A model generated the notes under the pieces. The model ran no database searches. It saw nothing but the letters and a program-made list of their open reading frames with translations, and was not told where the DNA came from. Position numbers and translations under genes: made by a program. DNA of 64,000 nt from Ascochyta rabiei. Taxonomy: Eukaryota > Ascomycota > Dothideomycetes > Pleosporales > Didymellaceae. Within the stretch, counting starts at the first letter, position 1; every line of letters begins with the position of its first letter. This document shows, one piece after another, positions 54,775 through 64,000 of this stretch. The stretch lies in assembly GCF_004011695.2 (NCBI RefSeq), contig NC_082405.1, positions 2,851,001 to 2,915,000 on the forward strand. Reading direction: 5' to 3'.

Positions 54775-55213
54775 TCATGCAGCAAGTCGACCTGGATTTG
54801 TGCAATTCGAATCCTCCAGAGTCTGATATCCTGACAGGTGTTCGACCGGCTTTGGGCGCGAACAGCTGGCCTGAGGAGCGAACCCAAGTGAGACATCGAT
54901 ATGAACAGCAAGCGGAGACCGAACCACGTAATCTACAAGTACGTCGAGGTTCCACTTTCCATGTTGGACAAGGAACGTATGCCACACTCTTCCAAAGAGT
55001 CTCTTGCGTACTGCGCATGGGCGAACTGCTATCAACTGCCAACCGTGCCCTCTGACTTACCATCACTCGTCGCATCAGCGTCAGTATCGTCGACGTCCTC
55101 CTCCCGCTCCGGCGTGATTTCAACGTCACACTCACCTACTAGCTCGGCGTCCCCCCACAGCTGCACCGCCAGTGGACTGGAGCGAGTCCGGAAGTCCGTA
55201 CTGGACGTATCCA
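54775..55213 (-). CDS. putative small gene, two internal/terminal exons seen
   Basis: On the minus strand, exon 55213-55061 (acceptor TTGTGCAG, donor GTAAGT) codes DTSSTDFRTRSSPLAVQLWG then the acidic CDVEITPEREEDVDDTDADA. A 50 nt intron (55060-55011) leads to exon 55010-54775, coding RKRLFGRVWHTFLVQHGKWN and VDYVVRSPLAVHIDVSLGF, ending in TGA. Strong splice signals and phase agreement suggest a real gene. The first exon, probably in 55260-55330, could not be joined in phase to an ATG. Family unknown. An alternative is that this is a degraded gene. Confidence 0.35.
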
Positions 55214-55538
55214 CTGCACAAGAAAGTCAAGGGCAAGAAGATTTTTTGCCAGTCATCTACGCTGTTCAGCATGATGAAGCGTCCTTGAAATGAGGAGAGG
55301 AATGTGGCTCGTTGTGTGAACTTGATGTTCATGCTCTGGCTTCCTGCGGAGTCGTGTGTCTGAGGAATGGGTTCATGGCGTTAGTCCGGCCAGATACTCG
55401 ACTTGAACTTGTGAAAGAGTATAATTGTGGGTAATGCATGTCTAATATGTCGCTTCTACAGCGACCCTAAACGCCGTCAATGCATGTCTTTTATGACTCC
55501 AATCCAGTCCACGTATCTTGACATAATCGTACAGTATA

Positions 55539-56867
55539 TTACAGTCCCTCGTCCATATTCACAAGCGGATGCTGTTCAAAGTGTCTCAACAGTGTTTGGT
55601 AGAGTACCAACATCGTTCCGCTTTGCACGCTGGTCCACACAAATCGTGGTCCTACGCCTCTAAACCATCCAGCAATTCCTTCTGTCTTGTATATGATCTT
55701 CAACCCGGTAAAAACAGAAGATGTGTCGAGTGTTGCGGCGCCGTGTGCCTTGAGAGTTGTGGAGGGTGATGACGTCGAGATGGGTCGGTTTTGCGAAACA
55801 TGAGTTGTAGTGGGTCGTAATGTAGACGTGTGTTTTGAGGATGAAGTGGGTGTGATCGCTGATTTCGTCGGAGCTCTCGTCGAGGCCGAGTGTTCGGGCT
55901 GTTGGGTTTGGATGCGTGTCTTGACCACGTCCAAAGGTGTTGTGATCACACCCGCAGCCCCTCCTGCACTGGCTGCCGTCGCGATTTCCAAGAGCAGGCC
56001 AATATTGTTTGAGCCCATATAACTCTTCGCCAAATCCCGCTCTTTTTCATAGAACGTGAATTGTAATGCTGAAAAGGGTAGATCGCGCCATAGAGTAGCT
56101 TTATATCCATGAAACAGCGCACCGAAGCCTTCTGTTCTGACAATCACACGAGCAGCGTCGATGGTGGAGCGATAGTTGTAGCCCGAGTTGAAGAAGGGAT
56201 TGTTGTATCGACCCTGCAATTGAAGGCGCGTTTTTAACACTTCGGACGGTACGTATGCAGGTGCAGCAGCAAGATCGCCAAGGAGGCCTGTATTCTGTCA
56301 GCTTCTGATCATTCGAAGAACCTAGATATGGCCTACCCGCTGCAAAGTACGCCACCGACGGCGTGATGCCATTGTCGATCATATACCGCTTACTCCACTC
56401 GTATGTCCCGAAGAAGCAGACCGTTCCGCCGAAAGAACCCAAGAAGGCAGGCTTCACACCGCCATACAATCCTTTCCTGAACCCTTCTTGTCGCCATATT
56501 GTGTAGTACGTGCTGCCCATGGATGTGTATTTCGGTGGCATGTGAGGGTCGCCTTGTTGCCGTGTCTTCACTGTGTCTAACGAATGCATGAGCATATCGC
56601 CAGTTGTCCCCCCTATCCCTCCGGCCAGCATTGCCTGCATAGTGGTCAACTGACGTCCTTTCAGGCCCTACTTCGAGACTTCCTCACATGGATATATGGT
56701 GGGCGGCCCTCATCATCCTCTATCTCCTCGGTTATGACCTTTGCCGTGCCAGCCGCAGACGATGCGACGCTGTCCATTGCGACAGCAACATCTCTTCCCC
56801 GCTCTTCGACCAGATTGTGTGTGGTTTCTCCGTTGGTTAAAAAGTTAGCCACTCGGGCAAGTACCAT
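55539..56867 (-). CDS. MME1: mitochondrial carrier, MME1-like (Mg2+ exporter)
   Basis: Inner-membrane mitochondrial carrier (SLC25). Exons 56867-56688, 56634-56337 and 56287-55539 (introns 53 and 49 nt) give 408 residues in consistent phase. Three Px[D/E]xx[K/R]-type signatures mark the threefold repeat: HSLDTVKTRQQ (first, Pro replaced by Ser), VPSEVLKTRLQ and TPLDVVKTRIQ. The segment GRYNNPFFNSGYNYRSTI and the first repeat MLAGGIGGTTGDMLMHSLDT match yeast Mme1/YMR166c, which exports magnesium from mitochondria. A Ser/Thr-rich insert (about 60 residues, TPTSSSKHTSTLRPTTTH) interrupts repeat 3 just after its signature. The N-terminal 60 residues are acidic and not carrier-like. Transport specificity is inferred from similarity remembered, not measured. 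Confidence 0.87.
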
Positions 56868-57401
56868 TAGCGTTGAGCCTCGACAGGGGCGCCGTTTGAT
56901 GCAAGATTGATTGGAAAAGTACAGAAAGAGAAAGACTAGGTGCAAAGAACTTAGAGGATGCGCAGACAGATGGTGCAGTGACGTTGTTGTCGTTGCGGCA
57001 GTCTGACGCCTGGACAAAATCTTTGCCAAGACCGCGGCGTGGAGAGGCCGTTCCTGCCCGGCCCCTGTCTATTCACTATCAGCGGCCGATGGACGATAAC
57101 GAGCCAGAATGGCTCTTCTCCATCAGAAAGACCCTTCAGGCTCAAGACGTATTGAATGATGTTTATTCTACACAGTCCCAACGCCAATGCACTCGGTAGT
57201 CGCCTTAGACAAATTCCACTCGAGGTCTAGCGCTAATGAAATCACGTGCCCTAGCCACTGTTTACATTCGCGTCAGGTCGTCAGTTTGCTTCCCCACATC
57301 ATCACGTATCCCAGGTTTCCCACCACAACGCGCTTGTATAGCTTCAAAATACATATCTTCTTGATCGCCTCACTTACGCGACTGCTTTCGTACTAAATAC
57401 G
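56868..57401. promoter_or_regulatory. divergent promoter, MME1-like / SAP protein
   Basis: 534 bp between divergent start codons. No named motif was assigned. A short frame in 56967-57029 antisense is not supported. Confidence 0.45.
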
Positions 57402-58663
57402 ATGTCCCATTCTTGGTTGCAGAAAAAGCGCAAAGGCGAGCTGATTGAACTTGCACAGACGGCAAAGCTTGCTGAGTACGTCCTATGAACAGCGTCTTAT
57501 AATTTAACATGTCATTGACAAGTACTGCAGTGCGGATAGTTACTTGAAAGATGATCTTGTACTCTTGCTCGAAAATCATCTTAACAACAACGAGACTGCA
57601 TTTGCCACGCGTCCAGAGTTCCGTGATTATTATGGTCGTGGCGGGTCTCCAGTCAAGCGTGAACGCTCGTCGCCCGAGGGGTTGACCACTGTGAAGACGA
57701 CGCGCCGCAGAACTCTTGTGAAGGCGTCTTCGTGAGTACTGCCACACGTACACGACGCGTGACGCGCTAGGCTAACACCAACATTGCAGTGAGGAGCCGA
57801 CACCGCCCGTGACAACGCGTACACCACGTACTATCGCTCAGCCTACCGCTCAATCTGCCGCTCAATCTGCCGCACAATCTGCCTCGAAGACTGTTCAGTC
57901 TGCTTCCCAGAGCCTCTCTCGAACCGCTCAAGACTTGACGCAAAGCCTCTCACAGCAAACCCCAAGGGCTATACCGAGACGTGTCTCCGAGATTATCAAT
58001 GAAGTTGACATCCCAGCCTCGCCGTCACAGCTTGCCGAAGTTGCCGACCAGTCAATCCAGGCGGCGAAGACCAAGGTTTCTGAGCTATGGGACAGGACAC
58101 GAGTTGATGAATTCAAGGAGTTTGTCCGTGAAAACGTTAGCTCTGTCGCTGCGATCCAGACGCTCATCCTTCTCATCGAGGCTGCCGGGCTTCAATTTAA
58201 CACTCTACAAACAACACCTGCTGTTGCTCTGGACTCGGCAAATAGTCACTATCTACACATCCCCGATTTCTGGACTCTTTTGACTAGCGAATGGTGGGCA
58301 CCGGCTTCACTGTGGTCCTTGACGAGCTGGGTGCTGCCATTCATCTTTTCATACTTCTTCAATTTGACGCTCCGATCCAACACCAACCACAAAACATCGC
58401 ACCGCCAGTATCCCGCAGACCCACTTGTTTTCAATATCGCTAAGGCCATCCTGGCGTTTAGCGCCTACCGCCTACCTATCATCGATGCGACTTTGGTCGG
58501 TGAAGCTGGACTCGCCAAAGCTGTAGACCTTAGCTGGGGTCCATTCTCCGAACAAAGTGTTGGTGTCGTGCGTAACAACGTCCCTGGTGGCTACCACGGA
58601 TTGCAAATCGGTGCTATGGTTGGCATCCTAGTCAGCTTGTACGACGCTGCACTCAAGAAGTGA
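57402..58663 (+). CDS. SAP-domain membrane protein, probably nuclear envelope
   Basis: Exons 57402-57475, 57531-57731 and 57790-58663 (introns 55 and 58 nt) give 382 residues. The N-terminus reads as a SAP-like helix pair across the first splice: WLQKKRKGELIELAQTAKLA then DADSYLKDDLVLLLENHLNN. SAP modules bind AT-rich DNA or chromatin. A basic, Ser/Thr-rich linker follows (SPVKRERSSPEGLTTVKTTR; RTPRTIAQPTAQSAAQSAAQ), with a repeated AQSA motif. The C-terminal half has several hydrophobic segments: AAIQTLILLIEAAGLQF, SLWSLTSWVLPFIFSYFFNL, FNIAKAILAFSAYRLPII and LQIGAMVGILVSLYDAAL. DNA-binding head plus membrane anchor suggests attachment of chromatin to the nuclear envelope (inference). Confidence 0.8.
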
Positions 58664-58894
58664 GCGTGTGCGCTTAATTTACTGCCAAGTACAAGTTGGA
58701 AATTTACTGGAATGATCTTCATTCGTGTTGCAGCGTTTGGATCTGGCCGCGTCGCTCTACATAGTACGATAGGTTGTGGAGGTAGCGAGTAATGTCTCGG
58801 CGAAGACCGCATCTACGGACAATGGCGCAGTCTTGCTTACATCTAGTTAGCCGACCGACTAAACTATCATCCTTCAATACAACCACGGCCGCAT
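58664..58894. other. 3' flank, no gene
   Basis: Short gap before the tandem repeats. Nothing found. Confidence 0.5.
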
Positions 58895-59014
58895 TACAAG
58901 CGGGTTGCCTGGACAATTTGCTTGCACTGAGCATCCAGTGATGTTTTACAAGGGAGAGAACCCCGGCATGGCAAAATTGTATTCCGTATTTCAGTCCATT
59001 CGGGCACCCTTATA
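58895..59014 (+). repeat. MITE-like repeat, copy 1 (diverged)
   Basis: About 120 bp starting TACAAGCGGG and ending near CACCCTTATA. Internal sequence TTGCACTGAGCATC...CCCGGC...TGGCAAA is shared with copy 2 at 59013-59140. Ends resemble those of copy 2 but are more diverged. Confidence 0.75.
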
Positions 59015-59140
59015 CAAAGGGGGCGCCTGAGGGGAGCAGAAATACGAGCTGCTTGCACTGAGCATCTAGTGAGCTTTTACAAGAAGAAAATCCCGGCTGT
59101 GGCAAATCGTATTTCTGCTCCGTTCAGGCACCCCCTTGTA
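59013..59140 (+). repeat. MITE-like repeat, copy 2, with inverted ends
   Basis: 128 bp with imperfect terminal inverted repeats of about 34 bp: TACAAAGGGGGCGCCTGAGG...AGCAGAAATACGA at the left and its near mirror TCGTATTTCTGCTCC...CACCCCCTTGTA at the right. No coding capacity. Structure fits a non-autonomous DNA element; it sits head-to-tail with copy 1. Confidence 0.8.
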
Positions 59141-59663
59141 CTTGTAGCGTCGCGAATGGATCACCCGGGCCCACAGTGTTCCGTTGTAGCAGCACGACAT
59201 CATATATCTGCATAGGACTAAACAAGAATTCGGCATATGTGCCGCGCCGGCGTAGAATCCATCCAGCGGCATCGCTCCTTGTAGGGTCTGTCAGCATGGG
59301 CTCACACATAAGGCTTGCGCGCAGTGGGCACAGTGCACTACGTGCCGTGCAACGTGGTGGTGCCCTGGTCCGTGAGTACGCCTTTTTCAAACCAACAGTG
59401 GTGGTGGCTAGCAAAGTAATCTGTTGGTCTTTGTAAGGAGAACCTCAGCATAAGACATACACACAGTTATTGCAAGAGCTACAGACTGTTGAATCAGATG
59501 ACTAATGCAGATTTCTTTGCACAAGAGCTATACGGGCAGATGCTTAGGTTGCGTAGATACGCCCTAAGATGTCCCGTGATATAACGAGAATTGCACCTGC
59601 AAGCCTTCAGATGTCGTCATAGGCTATGGTTAGAGTCCTCAGGGCTCTCATGCGAAGTGGCTA
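59141..59663. other. intergenic between repeats and transposon
   Basis: Short antisense frames overlap here without domains. Nothing supported. Confidence 0.45.
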
Positions 59664-59717
59664 ACGTGTTTTACCAGTAAGCGGCCAACACCAGTATCCG
59701 GCCAACCCCACCAAAAC
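59664..59717 (+). repeat. left terminal inverted repeat of transposon 2
   Basis: 54 bp; 52 match the reverse complement of 61443-61496. Both differences are T/C transitions. Confidence 0.9.
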
Positions 59718-59849
59718 CAGCCTAACTTGGCGTGCAATTACTCCACAACCACGCAGTTGAATTAAGTAAGGTTTTAAAGCATAATAGATTAGATAGCTCT
59801 ATATTAAGTCCTGTTGTGGCCTTACACGTGGCATTTGCTACACGTTAGT

Positions 59850-61414
59850 AGTGCTCGCTAACGCCGTAGGGCAGCGTCAACCTGGGCCTCCTCCTTAACC
59901 ACATTATTAGCCTGTAAGACTAGTAATTAAGCTTCCTTAACCTATAGAGCTCCCCTACGTGCTATATACTGTCTATACTTTTAATACTTATATTACTAGC
60001 GTTAATTTAAAGCACGTAGCTTAGCGTTCTCCTAAGTTAAGATTGTTACTAACTGCATTATAAGCTAACAACCCTTAACAAGCTAGGATATAGCTTAACT
60101 AGTTAGACTCTGTAACTAACGCTTAAGGAGATCTTATATAAGGCAAGCTTGCTACTAAAGCTGGTTAACTGTACGTAGTGTCTCTGCTGTCCACAGCCCT
60201 GCTGGTCCTGCTGCTGTCCCTGGTGGTAATAGTGTTCTGATAACAGTGAGGCATGACAGGACACGCTCTAGATTAAATAGGATAAGCCCTGTTGCTTGAA
60301 ATCTAGCCTTAATATTGCTCTCTAATAGAGCAGTTAGTCTAATCCTCAGGTATATCTATAGGAAGTCAAGCTTATTAATATAGAAGATGCTTTAGCAGGC
60401 AAGCTTAGACACCTTATGTCTATACACCACCTTAAGAGGAGAGTAGCAGCTAACGTCTAGTGGCTAGAGAAGGTGTAAGGTGTGAGGAGGCATATAGAGG
60501 GTAATAATCATGTTGTTCTTACAGTACTAATCAAACTTAGGTGTAGCGTGGCTGCTGTAACTGTTAAGGATAAGTAGCTAACAAGCACCTAATAAGCGAG
60601 TCTGTGTGTGCCTGTTAAAGTGCTTCACCTAGTTAAGGCCTAGCTCATCTGTTGTCCAGCTGTTGTTACTAACAGCAACAGTCCAGTCAGGTGGAAGGTC
60701 TTAATACCAGCTAGCCTGGTAGAGCTTCCCTGCTAGTATAAGGAAGGGTGGGATAGACCAACCTAACGCGTTAACACACTTAATTATTATTACCTACTTA
60801 TAATTGCCTGGCTAAACAATAGTAGCGCGTCTAACTGTGTTAGAGCTAGTAATAACCTTAGACGTTAAGGCAACACCTATTATAAACCTAGTCTTATTAA
60901 AGTTGTAGATGTCCTTATTAGGTATCCTATATGTAAGGCGTGTCTCCTCTACCAGCCTGAACCACGCGCTAATCCTGACAGGATCTTCACAGCGTGCCCT
61001 TTGTGAATAGAATTTCCTATTCTACTTTGTCTAGAGTTCTGGCTGGCGCTTAATAAAGCGTGCTACCCAGTTCTTGCCTAGCGAAGGAGGAGGAGGATTT
61101 TGGCTGCGGGCAGTGAGGAGAGTGTCTGCTATTCGTCGCACATCAATAATCTAGGGTAGAAATCTACAACAATTAAGGTCTAAGATCTACTAAATAAGGG
61201 ACTGCTCTTTAACAGGGCTAAGCTTAAGGTTAACAGACGTTGTTGCGTCTTTTAACTTAATGCCCTAGAGGCAGCAGCAGAGCGTTGTACAAGGCACCTG
61301 GTAAAGCAAAGCAGCCCTATTTTTTAACTAAACGCGTCCTAATTTAATAGCAGAGGCAGTAAGAAGGCATCTACCCTCTATAAGGGAGGCTTAAGTACGT
61401 TGTAGTTGAGCCAT
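59850..61414 (-). pseudogene. dead Fot1-like transposase of transposon 2
   Basis: From ATG 61414 (MAQLQR) the minus strand keeps one frame, with many internal stops but no frame change between the landmarks that I checked (60904 and 60457). The landmarks are KNWVARFIKRQPEL (CENP-B-like DNA-binding helix), NFNKTRF, LLILNSYSSH, MIITLYMPPHTL and PLDVSCYSPLK. The first two catalytic positions read Asn in place of Asp; the third Asp is kept. The middle His is Tyr. The lower end of the coding region is not clear. Not functional. Confidence 0.82.
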
Positions 61415-61442
61415 CACAGTTGGGATGAAAGAAGTTTGACGC

Positions 61443-61496
61443 GTTTTGGTGGGGTTGGCCGGATACTGGTGTTGGCCGCTTACTAGTGAAACACGT
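61443..61496 (-). repeat. right terminal inverted repeat of transposon 2
   Basis: Mirror of the left end; followed by TA at 61497-61498. Confidence 0.9.
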
Positions 61497-61613
61497 TAGA
61501 TGAAATTCCGGATCTGAGTCAGAACTCGACCCTATTCGTTCAGTCTCCTGCAGACCCCTGTTGGGTATGCTGCAACCCGTCTGCGTCATGTCGTTGACGT
61601 GTCGAAGGAAAGG

Positions 61614-62072
61614 CTAGCAAGCCAAACATTCGGGTCCGGAAGACAAGGTGAGAGGATCCACGTTCTGCGATCTTGTCAGCACGAAGGTATACAGCGCTTC
61701 AATAATCTTCAAACGCGAGATGCTCCTCCGATACATATTCACAACTGCAGATCGCTCCACCGCTAAGCACCACTGGGGTGACTTCAGAGCATCTACGTTA
61801 ATTCTGCTCTTCAGCTGTACGCTGTGAAGATCGGACCGAATAGCTGTTATCAAAGACCCTAGGTCCTGCCACTTGCAGTAAATATGGTCGGCATGCTCCA
61901 AGTAAGCCTCATTAGGATCGTTTATTTTTTGAAGATCGCGCAACAGCAAGGTGATACTCTGCAGCAGACAGTAAGCACTAGCCGACACCCTGCATTCGCA
62001 AATGCGCGCATTGTAGGAAGAGCTTGCCACGTGATCAATGCGGGGCTGCGCGGGCAAGAGGAAGCGGGGCAT
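61614..62072 (-). CDS. hypothetical protein, 152 residues
   Basis: Single frame from ATG 62072. Mostly helical with no signal peptide: CLLQSITLLLRDLQKINDPN, YCKWQDLGSLITAIRSDLHS, and MYRRSISRLKIIEALYTFVL. Five cysteines without a metal-binding pattern. The sequence is more protein-like than chance frames here, and the pattern resembles the all-helical tail of some fungal transcription regulators, but I do not recognise it. It lies next to a dead transposon, so it may be the surviving end of a larger gene. Confidence 0.4.
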   Translation of the reverse strand: MPRFLLPAQPRIDHVASSSYNARICECRVSASAYCLLQSITLLLRDLQKINDPNEAYLEHADHIYCKWQDLGSLITAIRSDLHSVQLKSRINVDALKSPQWCLAVERSAVVNMYRRSISRLKIIEALYTFVLTRSQNVDPLTLSSGPECLAC

Positions 62073-62224
62073 AGTCGATTAACCTATCATGATTGTGAAA
62101 CATGCTCACTGTGGATGACGCTTGTTACATAAAGGTTGAAGTACAAATCGTCGAAAGTTGAATGCGGTAATGGAGCTGGTGGCATGGTCTATGACGACGT
62201 CGCCCTCCTTTCGTTTAGCCTTTG

Positions 62225-62284
62225 GTGAGTGCGGCGCACAAACAACAATGTTTCACACATCTCATATCGAATCCCAGCTTACAG
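62225..62284 (+). other. probable 5'UTR intron of the cyclase gene
   Basis: GTGAGT donor at 62225 and TTACAG acceptor ending 62284 (60 nt), directly upstream of ATG 62297. Open frames upstream of it do not join in phase to the cyclase, so it most likely lies in untranslated RNA. Confidence 0.5.
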
Positions 62285-62296
62285 ATACCGGGCAAA

Positions 62297-63301
62297 ATGC
62301 GCCTCAACGCCAATGGTGACCGAGACAGCTTTCCAAAACGTGCTCAACTTCCCGTTGTGGCGGGCACACCAGAAGGCTCAGCCTGGTTCTGGGGCGGCAA
62401 CGATGAGCTGGGCCGTCTCAATCTCCTAACACCTGAGCGCATATGCAAGGCAACACATGAAAATGTCAAGACCGGGTGTGTCATTGCGCTCAGCCTGCCC
62501 TTGTGTGAACCCGCGCCTCCATTATTCGGGCGAAGACCTATCGAGCACAAGATCAAGTCAATCGGCAAAGGCGCGTTCGACGACGAGATCACGATCAACA
62601 CACAGTCGAGTAGCCAATGGGACGGTTTTCGGCACTTCGCCGATCCCAAGTCAGGGTACTTCTACAATGGCATCGTCTCTGAGGAGATTGAAGGAGACGA
62701 TGAACTCGACGAAGGTGGCCCAGAGATATCAAGAAGACTCGGCATTGACGCCTGGGCGAGACATGGAATAGTTGGACGTGGTGTACTGCTTGACATATAT
62801 GACTGGTCGCAGCAAAACAGCTCTTATGATCCGTTCACCGAACATCTCATTACGACAGCAGACTTAAAGGCATGTGCCAAATCGCAAGGTCTTACCTTCC
62901 AGACAGGAGACATCATCTTAATACGTACAGGCTGGCTCTACAAGTACAACGCTCTAACGACCGAGGATAAGGAGGATCGCAGTAAATGGGATGTCATGAC
63001 GCACCAGTACGCTGGACTGGAAGCCTCAGACGACATGAAGGACTTTCTGCACGACTCATACTTTGCGGCTGTTGTGAGCGATAACGTTAGCCTTGAAGCT
63101 TGGCCTCCAGCAAGCTTTGAGGCAAGCTTGCATGCTGCTCTACTTCCGCTCTGGGGTATGCCGATTGGAGAACTATGGGATCTTGAAAGTTTGAGTCGAC
63201 AATGCCGCCAGGAGAAGAGATGGACCTTCCTGCTGACGAGTGCGCCAACAAACGTTCCTGGTGGAGTGGCAAGTCCACCGAACGCATTGGCGTTGTTTTG
63301 A
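62297..63301 (+). CDS. cyclase-family hydrolase (kynurenine formamidase-like fold)
   Basis: Single-exon coding region for 334 residues from ATG 62297. Members of the PF04199 family are metal-dependent amide hydrolases or cyclases acting on small carbonyl compounds. Family landmarks: WFWGGNDELGRLNLLTPER near the N-terminus, the strand GCVIALSLPL, and the metal region TQSSSQWDGFRHFADP, which is the fungal version of the HxGTHxDxxxH site. GIVGRGVLLDIYDW, FQTGDIILIRTGWLYKY and a later VVSDNVSLEAWP follow, again as in the family; the C-terminal HAALLPLWGMPIGELWDLE is typical. The canonical first His is replaced by Gln/Ser here, as I recall for many fungal members. Substrate unknown. Confidence 0.85.
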   Translation: MRLNANGDRDSFPKRAQLPVVAGTPEGSAWFWGGNDELGRLNLLTPERICKATHENVKTGCVIALSLPLCEPAPPLFGRRPIEHKIKSIGKGAFDDEITINTQSSSQWDGFRHFADPKSGYFYNGIVSEEIEGDDELDEGGPEISRRLGIDAWARHGIVGRGVLLDIYDWSQQNSSYDPFTEHLITTADLKACAKSQGLTFQTGDIILIRTGWLYKYNALTTEDKEDRSKWDVMTHQYAGLEASDDMKDFLHDSYFAAVVSDNVSLEAWPPASFEASLHAALLPLWGMPIGELWDLESLSRQCRQEKRWTFLLTSAPTNVPGGVASPPNALALF

Positions 63302-63560
63302 CCATGGTTGTGTGCTTCTATGTCATCTGAGAGATTGTATGTTCAGAAGCGTCTTCATTTCTTTTAGTTATCGGTTTTTGGGGTGTCTATGTCAATCGTA
63401 AGGCTACAGATGGGCCAAAGACGACTAGATATACCTCTAGTTATCCACAGCTGTATTGGAACCAATCTCTCCGTCACCAGAAAGAAAAGTAATTGTAATC
63501 GGGTAACTGTGGGCCCCAAGTGAATCAAAAAGTGATCATTCCACCGTGTCGTATGACCCA
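63302..63560. other. intergenic between convergent genes
   Basis: Short convergent spacer. Nothing found. Confidence 0.5.
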
Positions 63561-64000
63561 TCACTTCCACGGAATTTTCTTGCAGTCTTTGCAGTATGTC
63601 GTTGCGCAGAAAGTGCATTGCTTTTCGAAGTTGTAGAATTTCTGTTTACAGCCGCAACACTCCCAAGCCTTTGGCGGCGCGGGAAATTGATCGGAGTGTC
63701 CCTCTGGATGTGCCATAGATAAACATTTGCGGGAATGTTTGTCTGGTATTCTGACGCTTCCGTGGCTATGTGGTGTTTGCTGCTGGCTGCCGTTGCTTTC
63801 GTTCCCAGCTAACCAGCGTGCTGTTGTTGAGTCGGTCGACGCGAGTTTTTGTTCGTGTCTGGAAATCATTCTTTCGCCGTAAGCTATTTTCGTTTCCATA
63901 GTTGAGTATTTGTACAAGTGTGCGGTGTTCGATTGTTCGAGATTCATCACTAGCGTCGCGAATTTGTCTGATTCGATCTGCCGTCTCACTAGGTTGTGTG
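63561..64000 (-). CDS. zinc-finger protein, C-terminal part (edge)
   Basis: The frame stays open from the window end to TGA at 63561, so the start may be outside; the first internal ATG gives MNLEQSNTAHLYKYS. A disordered Ser/Gln/His-rich part (SNGSQQQTPHSHGSVRIPD) leads to a C-terminal cysteine cluster: WECCGCKQKFYNFEKQC then TFCATTYCKDCKKIPWK. The spacing CxxC...CxxC...CxxC suggests a treble-clef or RING/FYVE-like zinc fold of about 30 residues. Similar fungal short proteins with a terminal zinc cluster are common and mostly uncharacterised. Confidence 0.6.
   Translation of the reverse strand, partial: HNLVRRQIESDKFATLVMNLEQSNTAHLYKYSTMETKIAYGERMISRHEQKLASTDSTTARWLAGNESNGSQQQTPHSHGSVRIPDKHSRKCLSMAHPEGHSDQFPAPPKAWECCGCKQKFYNFEKQCTFCATTYCKDCKKIPWK

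Larger units (their letters stand above)
59664..61496 (-). mobile_element. second Fot1/pogo-type DNA transposon, RIP-degraded
   Basis: 1833 bp with 54 bp terminal inverted repeats (59664-59717 and 61443-61496) differing at two transition positions, flanked by TA at 59662-59663 and 61497-61498. The transposase faces minus. Very AT-rich with many TTAA/TAG sequences. Related in size and end type (ACGT termini, GGCC motifs) to the element at 8821-10662, but the repeats are not the same, so it is a different subfamily. Confidence 0.92.

Noticed and set aside
8821..61498. The two Fot1-like elements as ends of one 50-kb composite transposon.
   Set aside because: Their inverted repeats differ, and each has its own TA duplication.
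61371..61589. 72-codon minus frame over the right end of transposon 2.
   Set aside because: It reads across the terminal repeat into flanking DNA, so it cannot predate the insertion as a gene.
1..64000. tRNA or rRNA genes.
   Set aside because: I looked for T-loop GGTTCGAATCC-like cores and rRNA landmarks and found none with a foldable partner; a covariance-model scan would be decisive.

Overview
This window comes from a filamentous ascomycete fungus, most likely a dothideomycete (inference). The evidence is genes with 47-85 nt GT-AG introns carrying CTRAY-like branch points, class VI-type chitin synthase, O-GlcNAc-transferase, Spo71-like and SAP-domain genes, GPI-anchored and small secreted proteins, and two AT-rich DNA transposons whose mutations look like repeat-induced point mutation (RIP: C to T and G to A).

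Layout. 1-2072: 5' part of UPF2 (nonsense-mediated decay), minus strand, cut by the window edge. 2073-5534: long gene-free stretch ending in the CT-rich leader of a chitin synthase (5535-8180). 8821-10662: a complete but dead Fot1/pogo-type transposon. 10894-13306: divergent pair, Nudix ADP-ribose hydrolase (-) and mitochondrial L-2-hydroxyglutarate dehydrogenase (+). 14593-18166: Spo71-like multi-PH protein. 18883-19470: GPI-anchored protein (-), divergent from eIF2-alpha (20586-21682). 22216-24309: YVC1/TRP-type calcium channel. 24833-26176: uncharacterised protein with a candidate Cys-His-Asp triad. 26737-26964: small secreted protein. 27364-31042: F-box-like gene, broken kinase-like gene and Rossmann-fold reductase, all minus. 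31913-37030: very large O-GlcNAc transferase (-), divergent from SEC62 (39408-40771) across a minisatellite-rich spacer. 41475-44658: Ser-rich coiled-coil gene (-) and a wide divergent promoter. 44659-51702: PH-domain protein, MutY/MYH DNA glycosylase and ammonium permease, all plus. 52019-57401: secreted-protein candidates, an uncertain small gene and an MME1-type mitochondrial carrier. 57402-58663: SAP-domain membrane protein. 58895-59140: two tandem MITE-like repeats. 59664-61496: a second dead Fot1-like transposon. 61614-64000: unknown ORF, cyclase-family hydrolase and an edge-cut zinc-finger protein.

Most genes are core housekeeping functions (mRNA surveillance, translation initiation, ER translocation, base-excision repair, ion and ammonium transport, cell-wall synthesis). 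There is no biosynthetic cluster, CRISPR array, rRNA or tRNA that I could recognise, and no operon-like coordination. The least ordinary material is the pair of dead transposons with catalytic Asp to Asn changes, the kinase frameshift at a 7-base homopolymer, the unassigned Cys-His-Asp protein, the low-complexity head of the O-GlcNAc transferase and the tandem MITE pair. I did not find convincing evidence for a wholly new system. All exon boundaries are my reading of splice signals; for the multi-exon genes marked high confidence, exon lengths sum to whole codons.
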